Positions 36,895-47,690 of a stretch of 64,000 bases of DNA are shown here, piece after piece. Within the stretch, counting starts at the first letter, position 1; each line of letters begins with the position of its first letter. Origin of the DNA: Corylus avellana (lineage: Eukaryota; Streptophyta; Magnoliopsida; Fagales; Betulaceae); contig NC_081542.1 in assembly GCF_901000735.1 (NCBI RefSeq), positions 21,839,093 to 21,903,092 on the forward strand, in the 5' to 3' direction. The notes under the pieces are model-generated. The model ran no database searches. It had not been told where the DNA came from and worked only from the letters and a program-made list of their open reading frames with translations. The translations under genes and the position numbers were made by a program.

Positions 36895-37449
36895 CTTAGA
36901 AATAATAATAATAATAATAATTCGTTGAATAAAAATAAGAAGCCAAGTGGCCTATGTTAGGCCTGTATAGCTCATCTTTTGGCCTTTTGTTGGCCTAATA
37001 ATTTGGCTTTCGTTGGTCTTGCTTTGATGATCCACGGCCGTTTAAAGCTCTATAGTTGGCTCTATTTTCATCCCTTTTTAAGTATAAGTTCATTCTCATA
37101 TTTGTCCCATGGTTGGTCATGTTTTGGCCAATTGTTGTTAAAGACCCATCTTTGGTCATCGTTGTCGATCGGCTGCTACCATTTCTGACCGCCATCAACT
37201 CTGGTCACTAGCTAGCTTTGTTTGTCACCAACTCTTACGAGTTGTCGGCCATCATCTTCGATTTTATATAACAATCAAATTTGATTGTATAAAAATATGA
37301 TTTGGTAATATCTCCACCTAATACCATATTAATTTGTATTATCTTCACATACCCTAATTCTTTTTTAAATATGAGCATTTTATATTGAAAATATAATGAA
37401 GAAATAAGAGTAGGATATAGCCATTTAGGCTCTTCACTAATGTCTGCAT
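36895..37449 (+). mobile_element. Decayed gene-less LTR element remnant
   Basis: An (AAT)n run, then TTGGCC-rich sequence (TTTTGGCCTTTTGTTGGCC), then ATATAACAATCAAATTTGATTG resembles the interior and LTR of the gene-less elements at 9121 and 25710. No paired LTR was found. It is also present in block B (50090-50599), so it predates the A/B split. Confidence 0.35.
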
Positions 37450-39819
37450 TGAAAGAAAGCAAAGAAAATTGCTTTTGGCGGAATGAAGTCTCAGCTTCAT
37501 TCTCATTGTATATATAGGCAAAGAGTTACAATTGTAATCAAGTTTGACAAACACAAACTTGATACAAACTAGGAGACCTAATTCAATACAAATAAGTAAA
37601 ACAAATACAACTAGAACACTAAAGAGAAGAGATAAGAACAATTATAAGGATAATACTAAAAGATAAGAATAACTATAAAACAGACTCTATTGGTTCCTTA
37701 ACAGCCCCCCTCAAACGAATGGGAGGGGGAGTAACCATGAGTTTGTCTCTGAGGAAAAGAAATCGAGAGGAGGTAAGGCCCTTTGTAAAGATATCAGCAC
37801 ATTGATCTTGAGTTGGGATGTAGCTAGCACAAAGATCTTTGTGAAGAATTTTCTCACGGATGAAGTGGTAGTCAACTTCTATATGCTTGGTACGAGCATG
37901 GTAGATGGGATTAGAAGCTAAAGCAATAGCTCCTATGTTATCACACCAGAGTACAGGAGGATCATGGAGAGAAACTTGCAATTCTTTGAGTAGCATTCGA
38001 AGCCATGAGAGTTCAGCAGCTGTAATGGCCATTGCACGATATTCAGCCTCGGTGCTAGATCTCGAGACAACAGGCTGCTTCTTGGCATGCCAAGATACTA
38101 AGTTGGAGCCGAAGAAAACACAATACCCTGTAGTGGATCTGCGATCAAAAGGATCCCCTGCCCAGTCAGAGTCACAGTATGCCTGAAGTTGAAGAGGACC
38201 TGAAGTGAAGTGAAGGCCATGATCTGGTGTGCCTTTGAGATACCTTAGAACTCTTTTAGCAGCCTTCATATGTTCTGTAGTTGGACAATGGAGAAATTGA
38301 CACAATTGATTGACAGTGTAGGCTATGTCAGGTCTTGTGAGTGTGCAGTATTGTAGAGCTCCAATGATATGACGATAGGTTGTGGGATCTGGTAGAGTAT
38401 CACCATCAAGCTTGGTGAGCTTCTTGCCTGAAGTGCAGGGTGCGGCATAGGGCTTTGCTCCAAGCATTTGCACACGATCAAGTAAATCAATAATGTATTT
38501 ACCTTGATTTAGATGCAAGCCAGTTTTGTCACGAAGGACATGGATGCCTAGGAAGTATGAAAGGCAACCAAGATCTTTCAACTTAAATTTCATTTGAAGG
38601 CCGTGGATGAGAGTCTCCATGATAGATGAATCTGTACCTGTTACTATGATATCATCAACATATATCAGTATGTAAATATGAACAGAGCCTTGATGAAGCA
38701 TAAAAAGAGAGGTATCTACTAAGGATCCGACAAAACCAAGATGGAGAAGAGCTTGTGACAATCTATGAAACCAAGCTCGTGGGGCTTGCTTTAGACCATA
38801 GAGGGCCTTTTTGAGCTTACAAACATGATCTGGAAAAGCTGCATCAACAAAACCAGTAGGCTGCTCCATGAGGACTTCTTCATTCAAGTAACCATGAAGG
38901 AAGGCATTAGAGACATCCAATTGCTTGAGGGGCCAATTGTAGTGGATTGCTAAGGATAGAAGGATCCGTATAGTGGCTGGTTTTATAACTGGACTGAAGG
39001 TTTAAGTGTAGTCAATACCATCTCTTTGTTGGAAACCCTTGGCCACTAGTCTTGCCTTGTATCTTTCAATAGTGCCATCTGATTTTTCCTTTAGCCGAAA
39101 AACCCACTTATTCTTGATGATGTTTCGATGTGAAGGTCTAGGGCAGAGAGACCAAGTACCATTGTCAACTAAAGCTTGAAGTTCACTTTCCATTGCAGCA
39201 AACCATTTAGGGTTAGAAACAGCCTGAGCAAATGTGGTAGGGATAGAAGGCAAGTGTGTAGCATGAAAGGATTGTAGTGGATGCTTGGTTGATTTTAAGG
39301 ATAGGAATAGCTGATAGTTGGGAAAAGACTTAGGTTTGGAGTTTCCAGTCATAGATCTTGTGACAATATGAGGAGAGGCTGGTTCAGTAGGTGCAGGCAA
39401 AAGCTGAAGTAATGATTGATCTAGGTGGGGGATAGGATCAGGGGTAGGTGGTAGTAATTCGGCAGTAGGGGTAGTCAGGGGAGTGTTTAGAATAGGTACT
39501 TGTGCTGGGGAAGGCAAGGTGATTGGGGGTGAGGTCTGAACAGTATTAGAGTCAGAATTATTCATAGAGTAAAAATGAGAATGATCAAGAACAATACCTG
39601 TAGGGGAAGGATCTGATCCATTAGGGGATGAAGATGCTGCTCTATTCTGTGCAGGGAACACCAATTCATCAAAAATAACATGTCTAGAGACATATACACG
39701 ATTGGAGATGGGATCAAGGCACTTGTAACCCTTTTGGTGGGTACAATATCCAAGGAAGATGCATTGTTTGCTTCTGAATTCCAATTTGTGTTTGGCATAG
39801 GGTCTTAAGAGAGGATAAC
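37450..39819 (-). mobile_element. Ty1/copia element, 5' part lost in gap
   Basis: The 3' LTR is 37450-37703 (254 bp; plus strand TGAAAGAAAG...TTCCTTAACA), preceded on the minus strand by a purine tract GTTTGAGGGGGGC. pol follows to the gap at 39820. Block B has the empty site TGTCTGCATTTTCTATT at 50591, so the element entered block A after the copies split. Confidence 0.9.
37673..39819 (-). pseudogene. Ty1/copia pol with one nonsense codon
   Basis: One frame, read from the gap: integrase C-terminal part ([15 protein letters not shown]), a Ser/Pro-rich linker, RT ([13 protein letters not shown], then [36 protein letters not shown]), RNase H (CDSDWAGD, SSTEAEYRAM) and the pol tail (ADIFTKGL). 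A single in-frame TAA at 39002-39004, directly after GIDYT, splits it; otherwise about 700 codons are open. The gag and integrase core would lie in the gap or beyond. Confidence 0.92.
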
Positions 39820-39919
39820 NNNNNNNNNNNNNNNNNNNNNNNNNNNNNNNNNNNNNNNNNNNNNNNNNNNNNNNNNNNNNNNNNNNNNNNNNNNNNNNNN
39901 NNNNNNNNNNNNNNNNNNN
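39820..39919. other. Assembly gap 1 (100 N)
   Basis: Exactly 100 N, a conventional scaffold spacer. Confidence 1.
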
Positions 39920-40107
39920 AGTGGGTAACACGTCAGAATTTTCTGACGTGTTGCCTACTCACACGTCAGGAAATTTTTTTTCCTGACACCTACGTTTCTG
40001 ACACTCGACACGCGTAAGAAACGACCCGTCAGAAAAATTTTCTGACGTGTCGGACACTATAACACGTCAGAAAACTCCTGTCATTAAAAAATGGTTTTTT
40101 TGTAGTG
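39920..40107 (-). mobile_element. CACTA (En/Spm) transposon terminus
   Basis: The minus strand begins CACTACAAAAAAACC at 40107, the canonical CACTA end, followed by subterminal repeats of TCTGACGTGT-like motifs in both orientations. The other end is lost in the gap. It cuts the gypsy integrase finger sequence (GHTGRDKT), with ACA (40108-40110) as a probable 3-bp target duplication. Confidence 0.75.
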
Positions 40108-41047
40108 ACATGGGGCGTGACAAAACTTTCTAGCTGGTGGCGGAGAAGTTTTATTGGCCAAGCATGAGGAAGGAGGTGGAGAAATTGGTGCGCTGTTGTA
40201 GGGTATGCCAAGTATCAAAAGGAGCGGCTACAAATGCCGGTTTATATATGCCGCTACCTATTCCGGAGGGCCCAGGGACTAATGTGAGCATGGATTTTGT
40301 GTTGGGTTTACCTCAGACCCAAAAAGTTTCAGACCGCGACACGCGATTCCTTAGCAACTTTTGGCGGTGCTTATGATAGTTATTTCTAACAAGGCTTGAT
40401 TTCAGTAGCGCTTACCACCCACAAACGGACGGGCAAACGGAGGTTTTAATCGGTCATTGGGGGCGTTGCTTAGGAGCTTGATGGGTGAGCATCTCAAATC
40501 ATGGCACTAGCAGTTGTACCAAGCTGAGTTCGCTTAATATCGGTCCGTCAACCAGAGCATCGGCCTTAGTCAGTTCACCGTCATCTATGGGATTAATCCG
40601 CGAGCACCACTGGATTTAGCACCTCTCCCTGATTTAAAATGGATACACACCAAGGCGGAGGATCTTATTGCGCAAATACAAAAAGGTCACAAGTTAACCA
40701 TCAAGAACCTACAAGAATCAATGGCGATGTACAAGGCCGATGCAAACAAGAATCGGAGTGCTTTGAAATTTGAAGAAGGTGATTTTGTGTGGACGGTTTT
40801 AACTAAAGATAGATTTCCTATTGGTGAGTACAATAAGCTAGCGGCTTGCAACATTGGTCTGGTAAAGATTGTGAAGAAGATCAACCCCAATGCTTATCAG
40901 TTGAAATTACCGAGCCATATCAAGATGTCCGATGTTTTCAATGTCAAGTATCTTGTGCCGTTTATGGAAGACTCGTTGGAGGAGGATGCGAATTCGAGGG
41001 TGAATTCTATTTAACCTAGGGAGGATGATGTAGACTACAATGCTTGG
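40108..41047 (+). pseudogene. Ty3/gypsy pol fragment (integrase to C-terminus)
   Basis: Reads integrase finger and following residues ([41 protein letters not shown]), then jumps directly to VSDRDTRF, so about 45 residues between the first and second catalytic aspartates are missing. A frameshift follows near 40443, and the C-terminal part (DANKNRSALKFEEGDFVW, NVKYLVPFMEDS) is open at 40721-41014. It is about 95% alike to the reverse complement of 52270-53210, including the same deletion and frameshift. Confidence 0.9.
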
Positions 41048-41147
41048 NNNNNNNNNNNNNNNNNNNNNNNNNNNNNNNNNNNNNNNNNNNNNNNNNNNNN
41101 NNNNNNNNNNNNNNNNNNNNNNNNNNNNNNNNNNNNNNNNNNNNNNN
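41048..41147. other. Assembly gap 2 (100 N)
   Basis: Exactly 100 N, directly before block B. Confidence 1.
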
Positions 41148-41990
41148 GGGATTAATACTGTGGGTTGTTAGAAACCCTATCTTTGAAATTTAATGCATTT
41201 CTCTATATCATTTCATTTCTTTCTTTTTTTATTTCTTTTCCGTTATTATTATTATTATTTATATTTTTTGTTATTCTTTTCCAAGACATTTTTGTAAAAA
41301 TATTTTTGAAATTAAATTATAATGTAGTCTCTGGGAAGAAGCGTGAAAATTGGCAAATGAATAGTTAAATTCAAAGCTAAAATAACTTTCTTGAGGCCAA
41401 ATATTCCACTGACAACAATATGCATCACCACTAATGAAATGATTATTAAATAATGCACTAAAAATAATAATATTGTTAACCAAAATTTAACATTTAAAAT
41501 GGTTTTCGGGTTGCTAACATTGTTAAATAGGCCAAAAATTTTAACGGTTTCTTACTTAGTTGCATATACATTCAATAGTTGTGAAATAATTGAAGTAACA
41601 ATGGTTAAAAAAAAGTCGGTTGAAAAATAACCAAATTTTGATATGTAAAATGGTTTTAGGGTAGCTAAATTTGTCACAACTGGCATTTTATGACTCGTAT
41701 TAATTTTTTTGTTTAGTGTTGGTTTAATTCGGTCCACAAAATCGTTACCATAGGGCAAAAATCAATAGGTGTTTGAATTTAATGAATTCCTCTATAACCC
41801 TAATTTTCTTTCCTTTTTTTCCTTTTCATTATTATTATTTATATTTTTTTCTAAGTCATTTTCGTAAAAATATTTTTAGAATTAAATTATAATGAAAAAC
41901 CCTCGCATAGCTCGGGTTATAGGATAGTATGTACAAACCAAATAAGTCTTGATGGAAAATTTAAGATAAATACCAATCAATTGTCTTCCT

Positions 41991-44900
41991 TTACCTTCCG
42001 TCTTCAAGATCACTTGAACCTCTTCCAATTTTCTTTTCTTTTTGTTTGTCTTGCATCTTCTGCTGAAAAAGTCTACATTCATTTGGCCGAAAAAGAAATC
42101 TAGAATTGTAAGTTGAGTGGAATATATCAACAAAAAGCCTGAGATGTAGTCCAACAAACAAAATAATTGGGATACCAACTGAAATGACTACTGCAAACGA
42201 AGCCCAAGCCCTTACTCTTGTATACACTAGAAAGCAAGTTGCGCTGAAGGCTACCATCATGCCCACCATGGAGAGGAAGAGTGTGGCAAATCCAAGCATC
42301 AACTTTGAAGGTAATGACGTTAAGAACTCCTCTTCTGTGTAACGTGACGTGAGAATTGACAAGAAAATTGCTATTGAGGTGGAAGAGGAACACAGTGCTA
42401 TTGCATCTGATATGAAAAATACCATTAACCAGTTGCTTCTAAAGAAAAGAGGAGTTCCTGTTGTTTGATCGTTGCCACCTGGTACAGTGAAGGCCGCAGC
42501 AAAAATCACAGTAGCAATCAATGTTGCCACGAGCATGCAATAGTTCGATGTTTCCCTCATCCACTTTTCACCATCTTTTCTCAAATCTGAATGCTCCATT
42601 GTAAATACTTGCTTAGGTGTTTTGTTTTGTGAATTCAAGCTGTTTAGGCATGACTGTGGCACAATCTTTTCTATCTCCTACAATTGACCAGGTATAAATT
42701 GACAGGTAAGAGTTGAACCATTATATATGCAATTAGAAGGGAAAAAAAAAATTAATTTTATTGCTCACCTTAAACCACAACAACTCTCGTTGCATTTGAA
42801 GGGCTGCTCCTGATACGATATTTAGTCGATGTAAAGGAGCCAATTGTCCAGCTAAATGCAACATGTTGTCTTTGGTTATTGAATTTGCATAGGATGCAAG
42901 GCTATCTTTGTTACCACCTATCTCATATATTAGATTGAACACACTCTCATGGCGACATGAAACAGCAATGTGAAATATGCTCATTTGAGTTTTGTCTAGT
43001 TGCCATAAAAGGTCAGGATAAGAGTTTGCAAGTTCAATTAGAAATTCAACATTTCCAATTTTTGCTGCTTCAAAAATTAAAGTCACATCATAGCGATCCC
43101 AGTTTGGTAAGAACTGTTTCCTTGGAATTTGAACCATTTTCCAAAGGTCATCAACTAATTGATGATGGTTGTCTCTTGTCTTTGTCAAATCTTTGTTATA
43201 GACCCCTTTGAACCCTATGGTTGAGAAAAAGAATCTATTCAGAAATCATAGGTGAATTGGTAATAAAGAAATATTAAATATATTTAATTATTTTACCATT
43301 TTCCATAATAAGAAATTATATTGAAATCTTTATAAAATGAAAATGCAGAGATGACTAAAGCAATCGATGCGGCTAGTCATGTCCTAATTACTGACTTCTT
43401 AAGATATGCTAGCTTTAAATCTCTTCTATCTTTTGAATTTAAGTAAAAATGCCAGCTTTTTTCCTAAAAAAGAAAAGAAAAAATGCTACCCCCATGTCCT
43501 TGTGTGTGTATAAAGGAAATAGTTACAAGTATATTACAATAGATTGAGACTTATAAAATAGAAAATAATTTCCCTCATAGAATTTTCCTTAGTTTAGGAG
43601 TAGATCATCTCATCTAAAGATTTGATGAAATCAAATAAGAGCATTTCCCTATGCCAAGGTGATCCAGTTGTGATTAATGTAATAAAAGAGCTGCTTGGAA
43701 ATGTTGTGTGTGTATATATATATCCCTGCAAATAAAGAAGTCTGGATGGAGGCAAACATACAGGAATTTAAGCAACTTTTCCAGTATGATGGTCGGCTTT
43801 CGCTGCCAATTGCAAAAGGTTTCTTTGCCAACTCTTGCAAAGCTTTCCACCCATATGGGCTACCTTTATAGTCGGTAGTTGCTAATTCTGCATCCATTCC
43901 CAGAATTTTCAGCGCTATATCTGTCCATAACAACGGCACATTAGTTTAATCATTGTCAAAAGGTTAATTAAGAAATCCTTATAGTATGGTAGCTAATATG
44001 TTTCTAGTGAGACATAGGGCTTACCATACATATCATTGCAAATAGTATAATGAAAGAGCTTAATGCGTTCCTCACGAGTCAACTTTTCAAAAAAACTATC
44101 AGAGAATAGATGCGAGACCAAGTTTGTCTGTCCTAGATAAGCTGCAACATGGAGTGCCATTTCTTCTTCTTCATTACGGACGAATGGCAGTTCTTTGTTT
44201 TTTCGCACTAGCTGTTCAGCAATATCGACGTTCCCTGATTGAGCAGCAGAGTGAAGGGCCGTATATCCATAACTGGTTTGCATTATTGCCACGTCCTCCG
44301 GAGTCATCCCTAATTCCAAAGACAACAATCCTTCTATAAAAGTGGTGTGTTGTGCAGCCGCCGCAATGTGAAGTACTGTCGATTTTTCTCTAGTTATGGG
44401 AGCTTGAACATACTCTGGGTTTTCCTCAAGAAAAGTCTTAGCAGCCGGCCAATCACCTCTTATGGCAGCTCGAAGGAGGGGAGCACCAGTGGTACGCTTT
44501 TCATGTAATATTATTTCGTCTGGAAATTTTTTATGTTTTATTTAGAAAAAGAAAAAGAAAAAGAAAAAACTCAAGTGTATTAATTTCAACTTGTGGAGAA
44601 AAATCATGCCACTTGGATGCATGCTAAGATGTTGGATGAACTAATTTATCCCATGACCATACGTATGTGCAGCAAGTGAAATTTTGTCTTCTTTCTTCTT
44701 TTTTTCCTTTGTAATTGTTCGTTTGCTTCATTATTTGTTATTATTGTTTTGGCGTACAGAAGGTGACACTTTGGCCTAACATAAATCAGAAATGGTGCAT
44801 GCAGATATATGCAGAAGGTGTGTTTAACAGAAGATTCACATGCAATGCAGTTTTTGCAAGATGTATAAACGCATTCGCATCACTTTTCCGTCACCTGTTA

Positions 44901-45863
44901 TGACCAAAGAGAGAGAGTGACACTTACCCGCATCAGTTTCACTTTCAAGATCTTCACTTTGGCTTGGGGACTTTCCTTGTGATGTCCCAGCTGAATTATT
45001 GCCTGCTGGAGATATTTCAGAACTTGTCATACTCGAGTGATGATTAGGAGCGGCTCCTTGATGGACTGCATTATCATGAGAAGACGATGTTTTAGAAGGA
45101 ACGTTTTATAAGCTTAAAAAATTATATAATTTTAACTTTTTGGCTCTTGGAATGTAAGGCACGTCTATGATAAGAATTAAATAAAAAGTAAAGAAGGGAG
45201 CTTGTTAAATATGGGTTTTTATGAGTTTTGTTAAATTTTTTTTAAACGTGGTATAAATGCATTCGCAACACTTTTCCCTAGCTAAGATAAATCGAAAATA
45301 ACTCAGTCACCTGTTATGACCAAAGAGAGAGAGTGACACTTACCTTCAAGATCTTCACTTGGGATTGGGGACTTTCCTTTTGATGTCCCAGCTGAATTAT
45401 TGCTTGCTGGAGATATTTCAGTACTTGACACACATGAGATATTAGACGACGATGTTTTAGGAGGAAGAGTAGAGCTGTAGGACGAACCTGTTGCTGGAGA
45501 TATTTCAGTACTTGACACACTTGAGATATTAGAAGACGATGTTTTAGGAGGAGTAGAGCTGTAGGACGAACCTGTTGCTGGAGATATTTCAATACTTGAC
45601 ACACTTGAGATATTTGAAGACGATGTTTTAGGAGGAGTAGAGCTGTAGGACGAACCTGTTGCTGGAGATATTTCAGTACTTGACACACTTGAGATATTAG
45701 AAGACGATGTTTTAGGAGGAGTAGAGCTGTAGGACGAACCTGTTGCTGGAGATATTTCAATACTTGACACACTTGAGATATTTGAAGACGATGTTTTAGG
45801 AGGAGTAGATATGTAGGACGAACCTGTTGCTGGAGATATTTCAGTACTTGCACCGTCTTCCAT
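41991..45863 (-). CDS. Gene B: ankyrin-repeat/PGG-domain membrane protein
   Basis: Six exons, minus strand: 45344-45863, 44928-45065, 44025-44519, 43762-43920, 42769-43214, 41991-42677; 2445 nt, 814 residues, all phases consistent. It has the same architecture as gene A: Ser/Thr-rich N-terminus, ankyrin repeats, PGG motif (652-654) and four membrane segments. Outside the repeats it differs from A by nine residues, for example D for G at the exon 2/3 junction, Q for E in exon 4 (ALQELAKK), R for C in exon 5 (SCRHES) and six in the last exon (such as L for F in TLFLSMVG). Exon 1 has five 28-residue repeats against three. With the candidate exon at 46466-46603 the product would be 865 residues. 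Likely role as for gene A: a membrane protein of the ACD6/ITN1 type. Confidence 0.88.
45442..45848 (-). repeat. 84-bp coding minisatellite, 5 units (gene B)
   Basis: Five tandem 28-residue units alternating STEIS and SIEIS types in the order T, I, T, I, T. The last has the LPP extra codon, as in gene A. The extra two units look like a duplication of one T-I pair. Confidence 0.9.
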
Positions 45864-46465
45864 TTTTTTGTTTTTTTGCTGGTTTCGTAAAAATAATTCT
45901 GATAGAAAATTGAGATATGAACATTTTTAGATAAGTTATGTATTGAGATATCAACAAGTTAAAGATTTAGAGGGAGAGAGAATGATTGAAGAGTAAATAC
46001 AGTATGGAATTCTTTTCCATTTTTCTTGCTCATTTCATGTTTTCTTCCTTGAACTTACACAACCTAAACTCATAGATACGTAAGTACAAATTTAAGTTTA
46101 GAGGGCGGGGCTGGATTTAAATTTTCTTTTTAAGAGGACAAAGTAAAAAAAGAAAAAAATAAGTACAGGTTTAAGTACAAATTCATGTTTCCTTTTCTTC
46201 ATTTTTCTTCTGGTTTTTCGTTAACTTTTCTTCTACCAGATTTGCGAAATGGTAAATCAGAACCACCATGACAAAAGTACCAAGATTTTGATTTAAGGGT
46301 TCGAAAGAAGAAATAAAGGTATGATGCTAGTGTTAAAAATTGAAACAATATACGAAGTTAAGAATAAAAGAATAATGGTAAAGAAAAAGAGAAAAATGCT
46401 AAAGTCATGATGATAAAAAAAATATATATGATGAAGATTTACTACACGTAATTGACATTACTTAC

Positions 46466-46603
46466 TATTCGAATTCTTGCCCTTACAGATTGAGCTTCAG
46501 AGCCTCTTGAGAAGTCCGAAGAAACGGGGAGTCTTTTGATTCTCAACCTTGCATGAGTTTTGGCCAAAACAAAGCAGTAGATGTGCAAGATAGTATTCAT
46601 CAT
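46466..46603 (-). other. Candidate 5' coding exon of gene B
   Basis: An open stretch of 46 codons from ATG ATG (MMNTILHIYC, then LAKTHARLRIKRLPV, ending ARIRI) meets a consensus donor GTAAGT at 46465. An acceptor CCAG at 45879-45882, 15 bp before the MEDG start, would join in phase 0 through QKNKK. Support is splice consensus plus conservation with block A. The homopolymer difference in A argues for caution. Confidence 0.4.
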
Positions 46604-47264
46604 TATATAGAGATAAAAACAAATGTAATAAACACAGTTCACTACATTATTGGTTTATTTATTTTGCTATTTAATTTTATTCCACGTAGCTCACGGTTAC
46701 ATATTAAACTAAGATTGTAAGTGAATCGAGTTGAATATAGATTGTTAAAAGTTCGGTTCATTTTAGCTTTATTTCAAACACAAGCCCAGCTCGAGCTTAT
46801 CACTGAGCTAGATACTCTCTTCAAGCATGGTTCATTTATTTTTCGAACGAATTCAAACTTTTTCATGAGTTTCTCAATTAACTTATTCATTCATTATATA
46901 TTGTAAATATCATGACTGTTTATTTTTATTTTTTTCATAAATTCGTGCTATTAGTTAATTAATTATTGTTAGGATTCTATCATTTGTCTTAATTAATTAA
47001 AGGGAATTTTTTAGATACATCCCTGAGTCAAAGTGTAAAAACAAATTATACCTCAAATGTTTTTTTTATTATTATTATGATTTTAACAGCCTAAGCTTAT
47101 CAAAAAGGTGCAACATATCTTTCCTTTGGTTTTCCATCCAAAATTGTGCCTTATGTTAGTGCCAAGTGAGCATTTTTGCCACATCACTTTAAAATAATAA
47201 TTATTTAATAATTTAATTAAAAAAAAGTTTTTTTTTATTTTTTTATTTTTTTATTTTTTTTTAA

Positions 47265-47690
47265 ATGAAGGGGTGGCCAACACTAGGGCTACCACTCCAT
47301 AGGCGTTGGGGATCACCTGCCACCCCATACTGATGCCCTGTTCGAATCTCGGTAGAGGCCTAGTGGTGTCCCAACCGTATCACGGCGAAGTCTAAATGGT
47401 GTCTTGGCCAAGTCTCGCCAACAATGTCCTGTTGTGTCCTAGCAGGATTTTGGTAGTGTCTCGACAGATGCCTGATGATGTCTTGGCTAGGGCTTGACAG
47501 GGTCCCGAAGGTGTCCCACCTAGGTCCTAGAGGTGTCTCGGCAATGTCCTGACTAAGTCCCAGTGGTGTCCCGACCTGATCCCTAAAGAGTCCTGATGAA
47601 ATCTCTCCACTATCCTGACGGAGTCCCAATGGTGTCCCTCGCGAAGTCCTGGCAGTATCCTAATGGGGTCACGGCGAAGTCTTGGTGATT
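47265..47690. repeat. Degenerate GTCC/GTGTC-rich repeat (block B)
   Basis: Counterpart of 34040-34475 with scattered substitutions. Confidence 0.6.

Larger units (their letters stand above)
28106..37449. repeat. Block A of a ~9.4-kb near-identical repeat
   Basis: Collinear with 41148-50599 from the first base after gap 2 (GGGATTAATACTG) to TGTCTGCAT at the copia insertion point. It includes gene A, its introns and about 4.8 kb upstream. Differences are scattered substitutions, small indels and two minisatellite units. Confidence 0.95.
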
